Of a DNA stretch of 64,000 nucleotides, positions 35,797 through 48,800 are shown piece by piece. Numbering within the stretch: position 1 is the first letter of the stretch; each line of letters starts with the position of its first letter. Origin of the DNA: Solenopsis invicta. Its lineage: Eukaryota; Arthropoda; Insecta; Hymenoptera; Formicidae. The notes below the pieces were generated by a model that did no database searches, had not been told where the DNA came from, and saw nothing but the letters and a program-made list of their open reading frames with translations. The position numbers were made by a program, and so were the translations under genes. The stretch lies in NCBI RefSeq assembly GCF_016802725.1, contig NC_052679.1, forward strand, positions 18,717,635 to 18,781,634, written 5' to 3'.

Positions 35797-38700
35797 TTAT
35801 GGCCACGCGGTTTTTCTTATCCAGGGAACGTAATGATAGACTCGAGTATAGACGCCAGGTATGATGCTACCGCAGGTTCGTCCGAGACTCGTGATCCCAA
35901 TCACGGCGTGAAGCTTACATCGGTCAGCAATTATGACAGCAAGTGGACCTCCGCTATCACCCTTAAACAACAACAAATATAATTAATTAATTTGTATGGG
36001 TTTGTAAATATTCTCGTTATAAAAATGATATAAAAGAGTGTTGCCAAATGCGCACTACTTAAGCTACTTTTTATTATATTTTGTAATTGTAACTAGATGT
36101 TTCATGCATCTATTATTACATGTTAAATCTTTCAGTAATAACAACACATTAAAAACTAGGTAATAGTTATGAAAACGATTTTAATAGACTAAAATTGAAA
36201 TAAAATTTTTATTAAGAAGGATGTAACATACAACTTTTTGTGCAAATGTATTACCTCACATGTATCTATTCCAACTTCTCCCGCGCATATTTGCCAGGTG
36301 TCGACAATTCCTAATGGGAGCTCAACAGAGCTGGTGCCGTCGAAGTAACTCGCGTTGCAAGACGCATGGGAGATCAATTTGAGCTTCATCTTTAATAAGT
36401 CGTCTGAACGTTCCTCATCAGCTAAAGAGTTAAACGATATAATGTTATAATTAATTTCATATCTACATATACATATATTTTTTTTCAATTTTTATAACAA
36501 TAAAAATTGCATATTTAAAAATATACAGAAGTAAACAATAATTTTATGTAATATCATATTTCAAGTTTATTACAGTGATGTATTTAATATTATTCTAAGA
36601 ATTTAATTTTGTTTCTTTTCATTTAAAAATTACTTATGCGTCATTTGACATTGATCAAAACTAAAAAATTAATTTATGTATCAAAGATATAACTCCCTCA
36701 TAATTAGAGAACTAGCACTCATTTAAATATAAATATATAAGATTTGTAATTAGTTTCTAAAAATTTTAAAGAAATACTTTGTAATTACGTCCAACTTGAC
36801 CCCATCCGGTTGCAATTGCCTCGGCGTTCCGATATACGTCAGGCCAACCTGACGGAAGACAAGCTGGTCTGACATACTTAGTATAGTTAGCTTCCTCCTT
36901 CAGACGCAGTATAGCTATATCGTGATATTGCAAAGGGCGTTTATAGTCGGGATGTCTTATCCTTTCCGCGATTGCGATAGTCTGCGGCTTTGCATCGTCA
37001 TACTTGTCAATAAGATTCAGATCGCCGAGACGTACCCAGGTTGCATTTCCCCTTTTTGAAACAAAACGAGATTTGTTATAGTTATAATTATTATTTATTA
37101 ACACATGTTAAAGTTAAGTCAATAACAAGAGAAAACAGCGATTTTTTACTTAATTTCCAACAATAATAAGATAAATTCAAATTCTTTGAAAAGAATTTTA
37201 AGCAAGCTTTTGATGATGGTCATTCTCAAATGCAGTTTTTTATCAATTAATATTTATATCTTAATAATAATAGCTAAAATTAAATGTTCAAAAATATGCT
37301 GAAGTAAACTATAATTTTATTTAAGTATTTTATTTCGATTACTTATTTAATTGTAGTCTGAGAATTTATTACTTTTGTTTTTCTTCATTTCGAAATCACT
37401 CGTAATGAAAGCATTTTTTATATGGTTTGATTAAAATTCAGAAAGCAGCAATTTTATAATGAATATTATTTTTTATTTTAAATTTTTATAAAAGCAATTT
37501 TGTGTAATAATTTTTTCATTAATTTTTAAGCGTAAGTTAGACGAATGAAGAAAGACGAGCCGAAAGTTACCACTGCGGTGCCCAAGTGCAGTGGGCTGCT
37601 GTGAGGACAATCTTGGAAGAAATTAAGCTACCGCCGCAAAACCATTGGATATCATCAGCACCGCCGAAGCCGACAGCCGCCATGAACGGAAATTCTTTCG
37701 GATCGGCTTTAACGCCACCATAACCCGCCCGGAAAGGGCATCCAGGATTATAAGCAAATCGTGTACATTCTGAAGAGATAAATATATTAAGACGATTTTG
37801 GAGGATACAAAACTTAAAACACTAAATTTATATCTCAATTTATATCTCAATTGATCTTTATCTTTCTGTTTGTCAATGTATGTTTTCTCATCTTGTTTTA
37901 CAAGATCTAATTAATATGAATAAAGTTCCACTTTACGAGTTTAAGTTATAATTTTACAAAAATGTATATGCAAAGTAGCATAACAAAAAGTATGTTAATT
38001 TTCCACTCGAGTTTACTGAGAATGTCTATATACTGATTTAGCACTGATGCATTCTGATTGTATCAATAAAAGGTGTGCATTCATTTAAGAGATGTTTAAG
38101 CGTATTATAAGACATATTCTAAAGAATTCTAAGACGTAAATAATTCTAAGATGAGATATGGACCAATTTGGTTTTATTAAATTTAGTTTCGACAAGTAAT
38201 GAAAGAGTAATGAAAGAGTTTCAGCGATTTTTATCTCTTATTAGAGAATAGATTGGAAAGAAATTCCTATTCACCTTTTTCTTCTTCTTTTTCTGGTAAT
38301 TTCGATATCATAGGCTGTGATGTAGTTGTTTGTTTAGTAAGTTCTGAATGTGATGCCGGTATTGATTGAGTGACCACAGAATTTGTTGTTGGGCAACATA
38401 CCATAAAGTCGAGAGTTTCGCAGGTATGACTGAGTACTTTGCTAGTTATATATTGCTGAAAAACTTGCGGGCAATCATCTATATGTCTGCATACGCCTGA
38501 AGAATTGTTGACCACGCATAACCACTCTGAAAGATACGAAAAAGGCATTTAATGCAGTTATGAGTAATTGCTAAAGATAAAATTACAGATGACTGTGCAA
38601 AGATATTTTTTCCTCGATTTGAATTTGTGTCTAAAAATTGAGGTCCTTAATGTGACTCCAAGTATAATTATTTATTAGCTTTAAAACGATAAAAAAAAGA

Positions 38701-39880
38701 CATTAAGTTAGAATAAGTTTGTAACCTTACATATATTATTATTAAATTTGATTGAAAGGTATTTAATATATGTACATTTTATAATAGTTCAAAAATTCAT
38801 TTCTTTTTATATGGCTTGAAGTTAATGATTTATAAAATCAATTTAAGAATTGATTTAGATATGTGAAAAGTATATAAATAAGAATTAACTAATTTTTCAT
38901 CTTGACCTAGAGAAGAAGAAGGTATTACGGTTACTGTCGACAATATGACTACCTCTATTATTTTTGTTATTAAGTGATATATTCTAACAATTGCTTATGG
39001 AGTTATTTAACATTTTATTCGGCTGTACACATTTCGAGTTGTATAAAATTAAAACATTAACATGGAATTTTGTTAATATGGTGTTATAAGTAAAATTTTT
39101 ACATTGAAATGTTTCTTCAATAAAGTGACTATCATTTTAGAAGGTGATATTCAGAAATATTTAAAATTTTATTTTTTGCTTGTTGTTTAATGTTAAACAG
39201 GGATAAAATAATATTTCTAATGAAATTTCTAACGGTATTTTTAAAGTTTCCAAACGCAGAAAAATTCTAAATTAGGAAAATTTGAAACAATGGAAAATTA
39301 AAAATATATAATTTTGTAATAAGGTACCGTATTTTTTTTAAACTAAAGTAATTTTTAAAAATTATTTTTACGGATAGCCATATTACAACCATTTTTTTTC
39401 TTCCACCGATTATGCAGTGCATTAGATATTTATAAATCACGTCTTAAATAATAAATATTTCATTGAGTTTAGAATCTGACAAACAACACTTTGACGTATG
39501 TAATTGTTCAAGTTTCAATAAAAAATATTAATTATAAACAAAGTTATGCAATAAAACGAAATTTGGTGTCATATTATCTTCTTCTCCTTTAACATTTAAC
39601 GTTTAATGTTTAATAGTTTAATATAAATAAGTTATTTGGACAATGTTAACAATAAATATTTATTTGAATCAATCTTGAAATAATATTTTTTTATCAGTGT
39701 ACGACACATGGTTTTCACGCAATCTTTTGCCGAAGAACGTACTCTACATATTCGTTTAAAATAATAATTTGCGTTTCTTTTTAGGGAGATTAATCAATAC
39801 TCACCTCCAACACCCTGTTCGTACGTCACTAGAATCGACAGTAACATCAACAGTAATAACGATGAAACAATCGGTGCCAT
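35797..39880 (-). CDS. CLIP-domain serine protease, array unit B
   Basis: Same family and exon plan as unit A: 39880-39805, 38526-38275, 37769-37571, 37051-36789, 36421-36255, 35961-35797; 373 residues, the shortest complete copy. The triad is intact (TAAHC, YHDIAIL, GDSGGP) and Asp189 is present (DTCEGDSGG), so a trypsin-like enzyme is expected. The activation region is FRAGYGGVKADPKEF, again without Ile-Val-Gly-Gly. The C-terminus stops three residues early, after TAWP. The CLIP linker ends in a Glu/Lys run (EKEEEKG), unlike the KTSK of most other copies. The signal peptide begins MAPIVSSLLLLMLLSIL. Confidence 0.9.
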
Positions 39881-39930
39881 TCTTGATCAGTTGGTCACGC
39901 GGTCTTTTCGTCTAATCTCGAAGACTCACC

Positions 39931-39950
39931 ATGATAAAATATATATTTTG
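39931..39950 (-). promoter_or_regulatory. TATA-like promoter element of unit B
   Basis: AAATATATATTTTATCAT on the - strand, about 55-60 bases before the ATG, followed by a GAGTCT initiator-like word as in other units. Confidence 0.5.
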
Positions 39951-40138
39951 TTTAATACGTTTGTGCTTCATATGTTTCAGTTTTTCCCGAGCCACACCCA
40001 GCTCACTCATCTGACCTATCGTGATGATGATGAACAACTAGATCACTTTTATAATAAGCAACTCGCGATAAATTAATCGGTTTCGTTCGCGTGTTCGAGG
40101 AAGAAGGAAATATGGCGCTCTAATGACGGATAATTAAA

Positions 40139-40266
40139 GCTCATTTTACAATAGTAACGTAAAGCTGTAAAGTCGTAAAGCGTGATTGTAAGAACTTATA
40201 AGCAAGTAAATAACTTTCATTTCTTACCTTACAACTTCACGGCTTTATGTTTACTGCTGTTGTAGA
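40139..40266. repeat. Unit-upstream foldback copy, unit B
   Basis: Diverged copy with CATTTTACAATAG at the left and GCTGTTGTAGAGAG at the right. Inner TTACAAC and GGCTTTATGTTTAC are conserved. Confidence 0.55.
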
Positions 40267-40591
40267 GAGAAGAAAAAATAAGAGAAAAGAAGAAGAGAAT
40301 TATCAGGAGTTTTACAGATGATCAGATCTCGCAAGTAGCAAGGAATTTGTATCAGGAATAGAAATCTTTGTGATTCCCATACGATTTCGGATCAAAATTG
40401 CAGCAATTCCTGTAATTTTGATTTTGCAAATGTATATTTTCCATGCAAATTATCATGCACACTGCCGTTGTCACAGAAAATGGCATTAAATGTTATTCTT
40501 GTCTAAATCACTTTAACATTTGAATTTAACTGAAATTCAATTGTTTGCTGAGCTTCTCCCAAACAATGAACACATTTAGGTGTCGTATAAA

Positions 40592-43500
40592 TTAAAAATT
40601 TTCCGGCCACGCTGTTCTTTCTATCCAGGGAATGTAATAGTAAACTCGAGTGAAAACGTCAGGTATGATGCTGCCGCAGATTTGTCCGAGACTGTGGATC
40701 CCAATCACGTAGTGCGAACATTCATGGTCCCCGAAAATGAAGGCAAGTGGTCCTCCGCTATCAACCTTAAACAATAACAAATATATTAAATTAATTTTTC
40801 TGTGTTTGTAAATATTCTTGTTATAAAAATGATATAGGGGAGTGTTGCCAAATGCGCGTTACTTAAGTTATTTTTTATTACATTTTGTGTTGTTTTAAAA
40901 AGTTTAATAAACATTAAACTTTGAAATTGTAACTTAATGTCTCAGTTGTTATTACTCGTGAAATCTTTTAGTAATTACACATTAAAAACTAGGTAATAGT
41001 TACAAAAACGATTTTAGTAGAAAAATAAAATAAAATTTTTATTGAGAAAGATGAAACATGCAAATTTTTGTGCAAATGTATCACCTCACATGTTTCTGCC
41101 TCAACTTGCCTAGCACATATTTGCCATTCGTCGACGATTCCTAATGGGAGTTCAACAGAGCGGCTGCCGCCGAAGTAACTCTCGTTGCACAACCTATGGG
41201 AGACCAGTTTGAGCCTTATCTTTAATAAGTTGTCTGAACCTTTGTCATCAGCTGAAGAATTAAACGATACAATGCTTTTATTAATTTCATATCCACATAT
41301 ATGCATATATATTTTACTGATGACAATAAATTTGAAAATTTAAAAATTTACAAAAGTAAATAATAATATTATACAATATCACATTGCAATTTTATTTCAG
41401 TATTTTATTTAATTTCATTCCAAGAATTTTGTTTCTCTTCATTTAAAAATCACTCGTGCGTCGTTTGACATCGATCAAAACTAAAAGAATTTATGTATAA
41501 AAGACGTGGCTCCCTCATAATTAGAGAACTAGCACTCATTTAAAAATAAATATATAAGATTTGTAATTAGTTTCTAAAAATTTTAAAGAAATACTGTCTT
41601 TGTAATTACGTCCAACTTGACCCCATCCGGCTGCAAATACCCTGTACATCCGACGTATTTCAGACCAATTTACCGGAAGACAAGCTGGTCTGACATACTT
41701 AGTAAAGTTAGCTTCCTCCTTCAGACGCAGTATAGCTATGTCATGATACTGCAACGGGCGTTTATAATCGGGATGTCTTATCCTTTCCGCGATTGCGATA
41801 GTCTGCGGCATCGCATCGTCATACTCGTCAATGAGATTCAGATCGCCGATACGTACCCAGGTTGCATTTCCCCTTTTTAAAATAAAACAAGATTTATTAT
41901 AATTATAATTATAATTTATTAATACATGTCAAAATTTAGTCCATAATGAGAGAAAAAAGCGACTTTTTACTTAATTTCCAACAAGGATAGAATAAATTCA
42001 AAGTCTTCGAGAAGTATTTATGGAAGTTTTTGATGATGGCCATTCTAAGATGTAGTTTTTTATCAATTAATTTTTATATTTTAATAATAATTGTTGAAAT
42101 TGAATATTTAAAAATATGAAACTTAAGTTTCCGCATATTTTTGTAAACTATAATTTTATTTAAATATTTTAATTTTATTTCAATTACTTATTTAATTGTA
42201 GTTTGAAAATTTATCACTTTTGTTTTTCTTTATTTTAAAATCACTCATAATAATTTTGATATGGTTTGATCAAAATTCAGAAGGTAGAAATTTTATAATA
42301 AAATGTCATTTTTCATTTCAAATTTCTATAAAAGCAATCTCTTATAATCATTTTCTCTTTTAATTTTCGAGTATAAATTAGACAAATGAAAGAAGACAAG
42401 CCGGAAATTTACCAATCCGGTACCCAAGTGCAGTGGGCTGCTGTCAAGACAATCTTGGAGGAAATTAAACTACCGCCGCAAAACCATCGAATATTATTAG
42501 GATCACCGAAACCGATAGTCGCCATAAATCGAAAATCTTTCTCAGCGCCTCCCCACCTATCCTTATGAAACAATATTCTGCATCCAAGTTCATGTGCGTA
42601 TTCTTCACATTCTAAAGAGAAGAAATCATTAAGAAGATTTTGGTGGATACAAAAAAAATTTTAGACACTAAACTTATGTCTTAACTAATCTTAATCGTCT
42701 TATTTAATAAATTATGTCTTGTTAAAGAAAAACAAAAGTTTTTCAAGATCTCGTTAATATGAATAAAATTCCATTTTACGTTATAATTTTACAGAAATAT
42801 ATATGCAAAGTAGTATGATAAAAAATATGTTACTTTTTCGCTCGAGTTTATTGAGAATGTCTATATGCTGACTTAGCTCTGATACGCTGATTATATTAGT
42901 AGAAGTTGTGTGCATTTATTTAAGTGATGTTTATGAGTATTATAAGACATGTTCTAACGTAAAGAATTCTAAAATGAGATGTAGACCAATTCAGTTTCAT
43001 TAAACTTAGTTTTGATAAGTATTAAAAGTGTTCCAGTCATTCTTATCTCTTATCAGAGGATAGATTGCGAAGAAATTTCTATTTACTTGTTTTTGCTACT
43101 TTTCCATGTGATTCCAATATCATAGGCTGCGATGTAGTCGTTTGTTGAGTAAGTTCTGATTGTGACGCCGCTATTAGTTCGGTGACCACGGGATCTGTTG
43201 TTGGGCAACATACTATACGGTCGAGAGCTTCGCAGGTCTGATTGACCATTCTACCATGTGAATATTCCTGATAAACTTGTGGGCAATCATTTATATGCTT
43301 GCATAAGCCTGCAGAATTGTTGATTACGCATGACCACTCTGAAAGATACAAAAGACGCATTTAATGTAGCTATAAGTTATTACAAAAAATAAAATTGTAG
43401 ACGACTGTGCAAAGATGTTTTTTCCTCGACTTAAATTTGCGTCTAAAAGTTTAAGTCCTCAATGTGACTCCAAGCTTAATTATTGATTAGTTTTAAAAAG

Positions 43501-44768
43501 ATAAAAAGAAGACATTAGTTGTAATAATTTTGAAGTCTTATATATAAATTATTAATGAAGTTGATTGAAAAGCATTTTATACAGTATATTTGATAATAGT
43601 TCAAAATTTTATTTTTTTCTATATGACTTGAAGTTAACGGTTTATAAAACAAATTTAAAAATTAATTTAGATACATTAAAAGTTATGTAATTAAAAATTA
43701 ACTAATTTAATCTGGACGTAAAGGAGAAGAAGTTATTATAGCTGTTGTCGACAATACAGCTATTCCTATTATCTCTGTAATTAAGTGATGTATTGTAACA
43801 ATTGCTTATGGAGTTATTTGTTTAGAAACCCGCCGTTTTTTAATGATGCTAATATGCCAATAGATAGTAACTGACAATTGTTATAATGCATTTTTACTTT
43901 TAAGCACTTCTAATTGTTTTCAACGTACACATTGAATCTTTAATTACACATACTTCATTATTAAACTTGAGTGTATTATAACACAGAGTTGCGTACACTT
44001 GTGTTTTTTGTTATTTATCTTTTTATTCGGCTGCACATTTTAAGTTACTATACAAAATTATAGCAATAACATCGAATTTTGTTAATATGATTTTTTAAAC
44101 AAAATTCTTACATTAAAATATTTTATCGATAAATCGATTGTCGTTCTAGAAAATGGTATAAACAAAACATAATATAGAGATATAATTTTATACTTGTCGT
44201 TTTATGTGAAATGTGGATAAAATGTTTTTTTTAATGAAATTTCTGATATTCCTAATAATTCTGAACGCAGGAAAATTCTAAATCAGGAAAATTCTAAGCA
44301 ATGGAAAATTAAAGATACATAATTTTATAACAAGGTACTGTATTTCTATTAAACTAATTTTTATAAATTAATTTTATAAATAGCCATATTACAACCACTT
44401 TTATTCATTTAATACTATTTTGCTTTCAACTTTACATTTAGTTCTAACTTAATACTGTATCAAATCAATATTACTTAACGTTTAATATTTACTTATTTGA
44501 TGTAAATGAGTTATTTGGATGAAATAAATAAATAAATATTTATTTAAATCAAACTTGAAATAATATTTTTTTATCAGTGTACATACAACACATGGTTTTG
44601 ATGCAACATTTTACCAAAGAAGACGCTCTACGTATTTGTTTAAAACAAGAATTTGCGTTTCTTTTTTAAGAAGGAGAATCAATACTCACCCCCGACATTC
44701 TGTCCGTATGTCGCCGACAGAATCGACACCAGTACCAACAGTATTAATGATGAAATAAACAGTGCCAT
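40592..44768 (-). CDS. CLIP-domain serine protease homologue, array unit C (altered active site)
   Basis: Exons: 44768-44690, 43338-43087, 42611-42413, 41872-41610, 41251-41085, 40765-40592; 377 residues, all junctions in phase. The signal peptide, six-Cys CLIP domain, His57 (TAAHC) and Asp102 (YHDIAIL) are present, and Ser195 is in DSGGP. The glycine before Asp194, which forms the oxyanion hole (Gly193), is Val (GTTGATAGC). The residue at position 189 is Glu (AETCE), Gly184 is Arg (ICAR), and the Gly of PGVYTRV (position 226) is Asp. The activation region is DRWGGAEKDFRF, with no IVGG and shortened. Numbering is chymotrypsin style by motif alignment. The frame is open, so it is best read as a secreted non-catalytic homologue or a very weak enzyme, not as a broken gene. 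Confidence 0.87.
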
Positions 44769-44821
44769 GCTTGATCAGCCTTGATCACGCAATCTTCTCG
44801 TCTAACTTAGAAGACACGGTA

Positions 44822-44842
44822 CGATAAAAGATATACCTTGCT
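44822..44842 (-). promoter_or_regulatory. TATA-like promoter element of unit C
   Basis: GGTATATCTTTTATCGT on the - strand, about 55-60 bases upstream of the ATG. It differs from the TATATATTTTATC of units A, B, D and F. Confidence 0.45.
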
Positions 44843-45015
44843 TAATACGTTTGTTTTTATGTTTCAGTTTTTTCCGAGCCACACCCAGTTCTCTCATCCG
44901 TTCTACCGTGATGATGATGAACAACTAGATCATTTTCGTAATAAACAACTTGCGATAGATTCCATTCGCGTCTTCGAGGAAGAAGAAAAAGCGTTTTAAT
45001 AACGGACAATTAAAG

Positions 45016-45144
45016 CCCATTTTACAATAGTAACGATAAGCTGAAAAGTCATAAAGCGTAATACAAGCTTATAAGGGAATGAATAACTGACATTTCTTAC
45101 GTTACAACTTTACGGCTTTATGTTTACGGCTATTATAGAATGGG
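45016..45144. repeat. Unit-upstream foldback copy, unit C
   Basis: CCCATTTTACAATAG at the left and GGCTATTATAGAATGGG at the right are inverted relatives enclosing about 95 bases. Confidence 0.7.
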
Positions 45145-45259
45145 TTTTACAGATCAGTTGTCGCGTGCCGTAAGCGATATCTGTAACAGAAAATGAAATC
45201 TCCGTGATTTCTGTACAATTTCGAAATTGCTGTAGTTTCTGTAATTTGTTTTTACGAAT

Positions 45260-45497
45260 GTATACAAAGCAAGGAAAATCTACGAAAATTAGCTTCAGTT
45301 TTTCTTTTATTTTTACACATATTTATACATTGTTAGAATGTAGTTATATAATGTCCGCTATCGAATTTTCAATAAGAGTTTGCATTAGGAATAAATAAAC
45401 TTTTGTGTCGTAAAAAAGAAAGGTATTTAACACTTGAGAAAATGGATACACTTTAATTAAACAAAATTTATAAAAAATTTTACGGCCACGGGGTTGA
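45260..45497 (-). pseudogene. Truncated 3' end of a lost protease unit
   Basis: The tail words GGAAAATCTACGAAA, TTGTTAGAATGTAGTTATATAATGTCCGCT and AATTTTACGGCCACGGGG follow the order of the unit B 3' tail, into the last coding bases (CGTGGCC, as in the TAWP ending). The sequence then breaks off at about 45497 into a minisatellite. The rest of that unit is missing. Confidence 0.65.
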
Positions 45498-45501
45498 TGA
45501 T

Positions 45502-45708
45502 CATACGTCAACCAAACATGATTAGAAAAAAAATACGTTAATTGAACATGAATTGAAAAAAACACGTCAACCGGATCATAGATTTAAAAAAATACGTTAA
45601 CCGGACATGGATTAAAAAAATACGTCAACAGGACATAGATTGAAAATCATTCGTCATTTGGACATAAATTGAAAATTGTACGTCAATCGAATATGGATTA
45701 AAAAAAAT
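45502..45708. repeat. Minisatellite, about seven units of 29-32 bp
   Basis: Successive units begin TACGTCAACCAAACATG, TACGTTAATTGAACATG, CACGTCAACCGGATCATAG, TACGTTAACCGGACATGG, TACGTCAACAGGACATAG, TTCGTCATTTGGACATAAA and TACGTCAATCGAATATGG. Each ends in an A-rich run. Confidence 0.85.
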
Positions 45709-45805
45709 ATTTGTATTTGAAATACAACGACTTTAATTCATTTGGATTTATCTCCGTTTATTGAGTTTCTTTCCAAACTATGAACAAATTTAGATGTCGA
45801 ATAAA

Positions 45806-48800
45806 TTAAAAATTTTCTGGCCATGCGGTTCTTTCTATCCAGGGAATATAATGGTATACTCGAGTATATACGCCAGGTATAATGCTGCCGCAAAGTCTTC
45901 CGAGACTGGTGACCCCAACCACGTTGTGCAAACATTGATAGTGATCGTTAATGAGGGCAAGTGGTCCTCCGCTATCACCCTTAAACGACAACAAATATAT
46001 TCAATTAATTTGTGGTTGTAAATATTCTTGTTATGAAAATGATATAGGAGAAGTAGTGCCAAATGAGCACTACTTAAGTTATTTTTCATTATATTTTGTA
46101 TTTGGTGTTGTTTTAGATGAACAGTAAACATCAAAATTGTAACTTGGTGTTTCAGGCGCCTATTATTACACGTTAAATCTTTCAGTAATAACAAATTAAA
46201 AACTAAGTTATAGTTGGAAACTATTTTAATAGACTCAAATTAAAATAAAATTTTTATCGAAAAAGATGAAACATGCAATTTTTGGTGCAAATGTATTACC
46301 TCACATGTATCTACCCCGACTTGTCCAGCACATATTTGCCATTCATCGACGATTCCTGATGGGAGTTCAGCAGAGTTGGTACCGTCGAAGTAACTCGCGT
46401 TGCAAGATGCGTGGGAAACTAAATTGAGCGTCATCTTTAATAAGTCCTCTGAACGTTCCTCATCAGCTGAAGAATTAAACGGTACAATGCTTTTATTAAT
46501 TTCATATCTACATATGTGTACATTTTTTTGATAAAAATAAATTTGAATACTTAAAAATATACAGAAGTGAACAATAATCTTATGCAATATCACATTTTAA
46601 TTTAATTTTAGTAGTTTATTTAATTTTATTCCGAGAATTTTGTTTCTCTTCATTTAAAAATCACTCGTGCGTCGTTTGACATCGATTAAAACTAAAAAAG
46701 AGTTTGTATATAAAAGATATAACTTCCTCATACTTAGAGAACTGGCACTCATTTAAAGGTATATATACAAAATTAGTAATTAATTCTTAGAAATTTTAAA
46801 GAACTACTGTCTTTGTAATTACGTCCAACTTGACCCCATCCAGTGGCAATTGCCCTGTCATTCCGACGAACATCACGCCAAAGAAACGGAAGACAAGCTG
46901 GTCTGACATAATCAGTATAGTTAGCTTCCTCCTTCAGACGCAGTATAGCTATATCGTGATATTGCAAAGGGCGTTTATAGTCGGGATGTCTTATCCTTTC
47001 CGCTATTGCGATAGTCTGCGGCATCGCATCGTCATACTCGTCAATGAGATTCAGATCGCCGATACGTACCCAGGTTGCATTTCCCCTTTTTGAAACAAAA
47101 CGAGATTTATTATAGTTATAATTATAATCTATCAATACATGTTAAGTCAATAGACGAGAGAAGAAAGTGATTTTTTACTTAATTTCCTACAATGATAGGA
47201 TAATTTCAAATTCTTTGAGAAGAATTTTTAAGAAAGTTTTTGATGATGGTCATTCTCAGATGCAGTTCTTTATAAATTAATATGTATATTTCAATGATAA
47301 TTGCTAAAATTAAAAATTTATTACTTATTTAAAAATATGCTGAAATTTAAGTAAACTGTAATTTTATTTAAGTATTTAAGTATTTTAACCCTTAAACACG
47401 TAAGTGGATCTGAGAGATCCCATATGAAGCTTTAAATGCTTGCTATGTGAAGACGGAATGACATAGGAGGTTTGGGCCAAGACGTAAAAAAAGTTTGAAA
47501 TCTCCTCTTTTGATTGATATGGTTGATCAACTTTTCTGGTCAACTAGAATTTGAACGGCACTGCAGCAAAGTTTTGTTAGGGTCAATGCGACCATATAGT
47601 GTGTAAGTGAAACTTTTTTTGTATTTTACATAAAAAAGCTGGACAAAATACGTTCGAACAAGTTGGTTTGCAGATATTACTCGCATATACTCTGTTTAAA
47701 GTTGGAATACTATAAAATGCTGTAGAAAATGGAGTTTTTCCAAAATATATCATAAAACACATCAATTTTCAATTTTAGACACGATTTAATCAAAAATACC
47801 TCATATTCGCCTTGTTATATAAGTTACATTTTTTAATAGAAATGACAATAATATAATTTTTTTTTGAAAGTATGAATCTTTAGCTTTAAAACGCCGTATT
47901 GTAAAGTTTTTCAAAGTTTTTTGTTGCAAAGATATGATTTTTTTTTTAAGTGGATTTTTAGATGTTCAAAAATACTTCTTATTCTCCATGTTACATAATT
48001 ATACTTTTTAAAAGAAATGACTTTTATTTTATTTTGAAAGTGTGACTCTTTAGCTTTAAAACGCCATATTTGAAAGTCCTTTAACGTTTTTTGTCGCGAA
48101 GATATGATTTTTTGAAGAAAAGTGGATTTTTGACCAATTTCTTATTTTTGCTTAATGGTTTTTCTTTTATAACTTCACAATAAATTATTTTTTGGCAATG
48201 CCAATTGTGCAGTTACACTCCTGAGATTTTGAACTTTCGTTTTAAAAAAAATTGTAGAAAGATATTGATTGTAATCAAAGTTATAGCTTCTCAAATTTGA
48301 AAAAGTCTCCCAGACCCAAAAATGTGTTTCCGTATTTTACAGAATCGGTGTGTTTAAAAGTTAATTTTATTTCAATTACTTATTTAATTGTAGTCTGAGA
48401 ATTTATTACTTCTGTTTTCCATTATTTTGAAATTACGTAATAAAAGCATTTTGATATGATTTGATCAAAATTCAGAAAGCAGCAATTTTAAAATAAAGAC
48501 TAATTTTTATTTTAAATTTCTATGAAAGCAGTCTTTTGTAATCATTTGCTTTATTAATTTTTGAGCATAAGACAAATAAAAGAAGACAAGCCGAAATTTA
48601 CCAATTTGGTGCCCAAGTGCAGTGGGCTGCTGTGAGAACAATCTTAGAGGAAATTAAGCTACCGCCGCAAAACCATTGGATATCATCAGAACCGCCGAAA
48701 CCGACAGCCGCCATGAACGGAAATTCTTTTGGATCGGCTTTCTCGCCACCAATACCGGCTGATATTGGGCATTTGAATTCATCTGCGTATTCTTCACATT

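Noticed and set aside
45502..45708. CRISPR-like array of regular repeats
   Set aside because: Units are contiguous and diverged with no unique spacers, and the genome is animal; it is a minisatellite.
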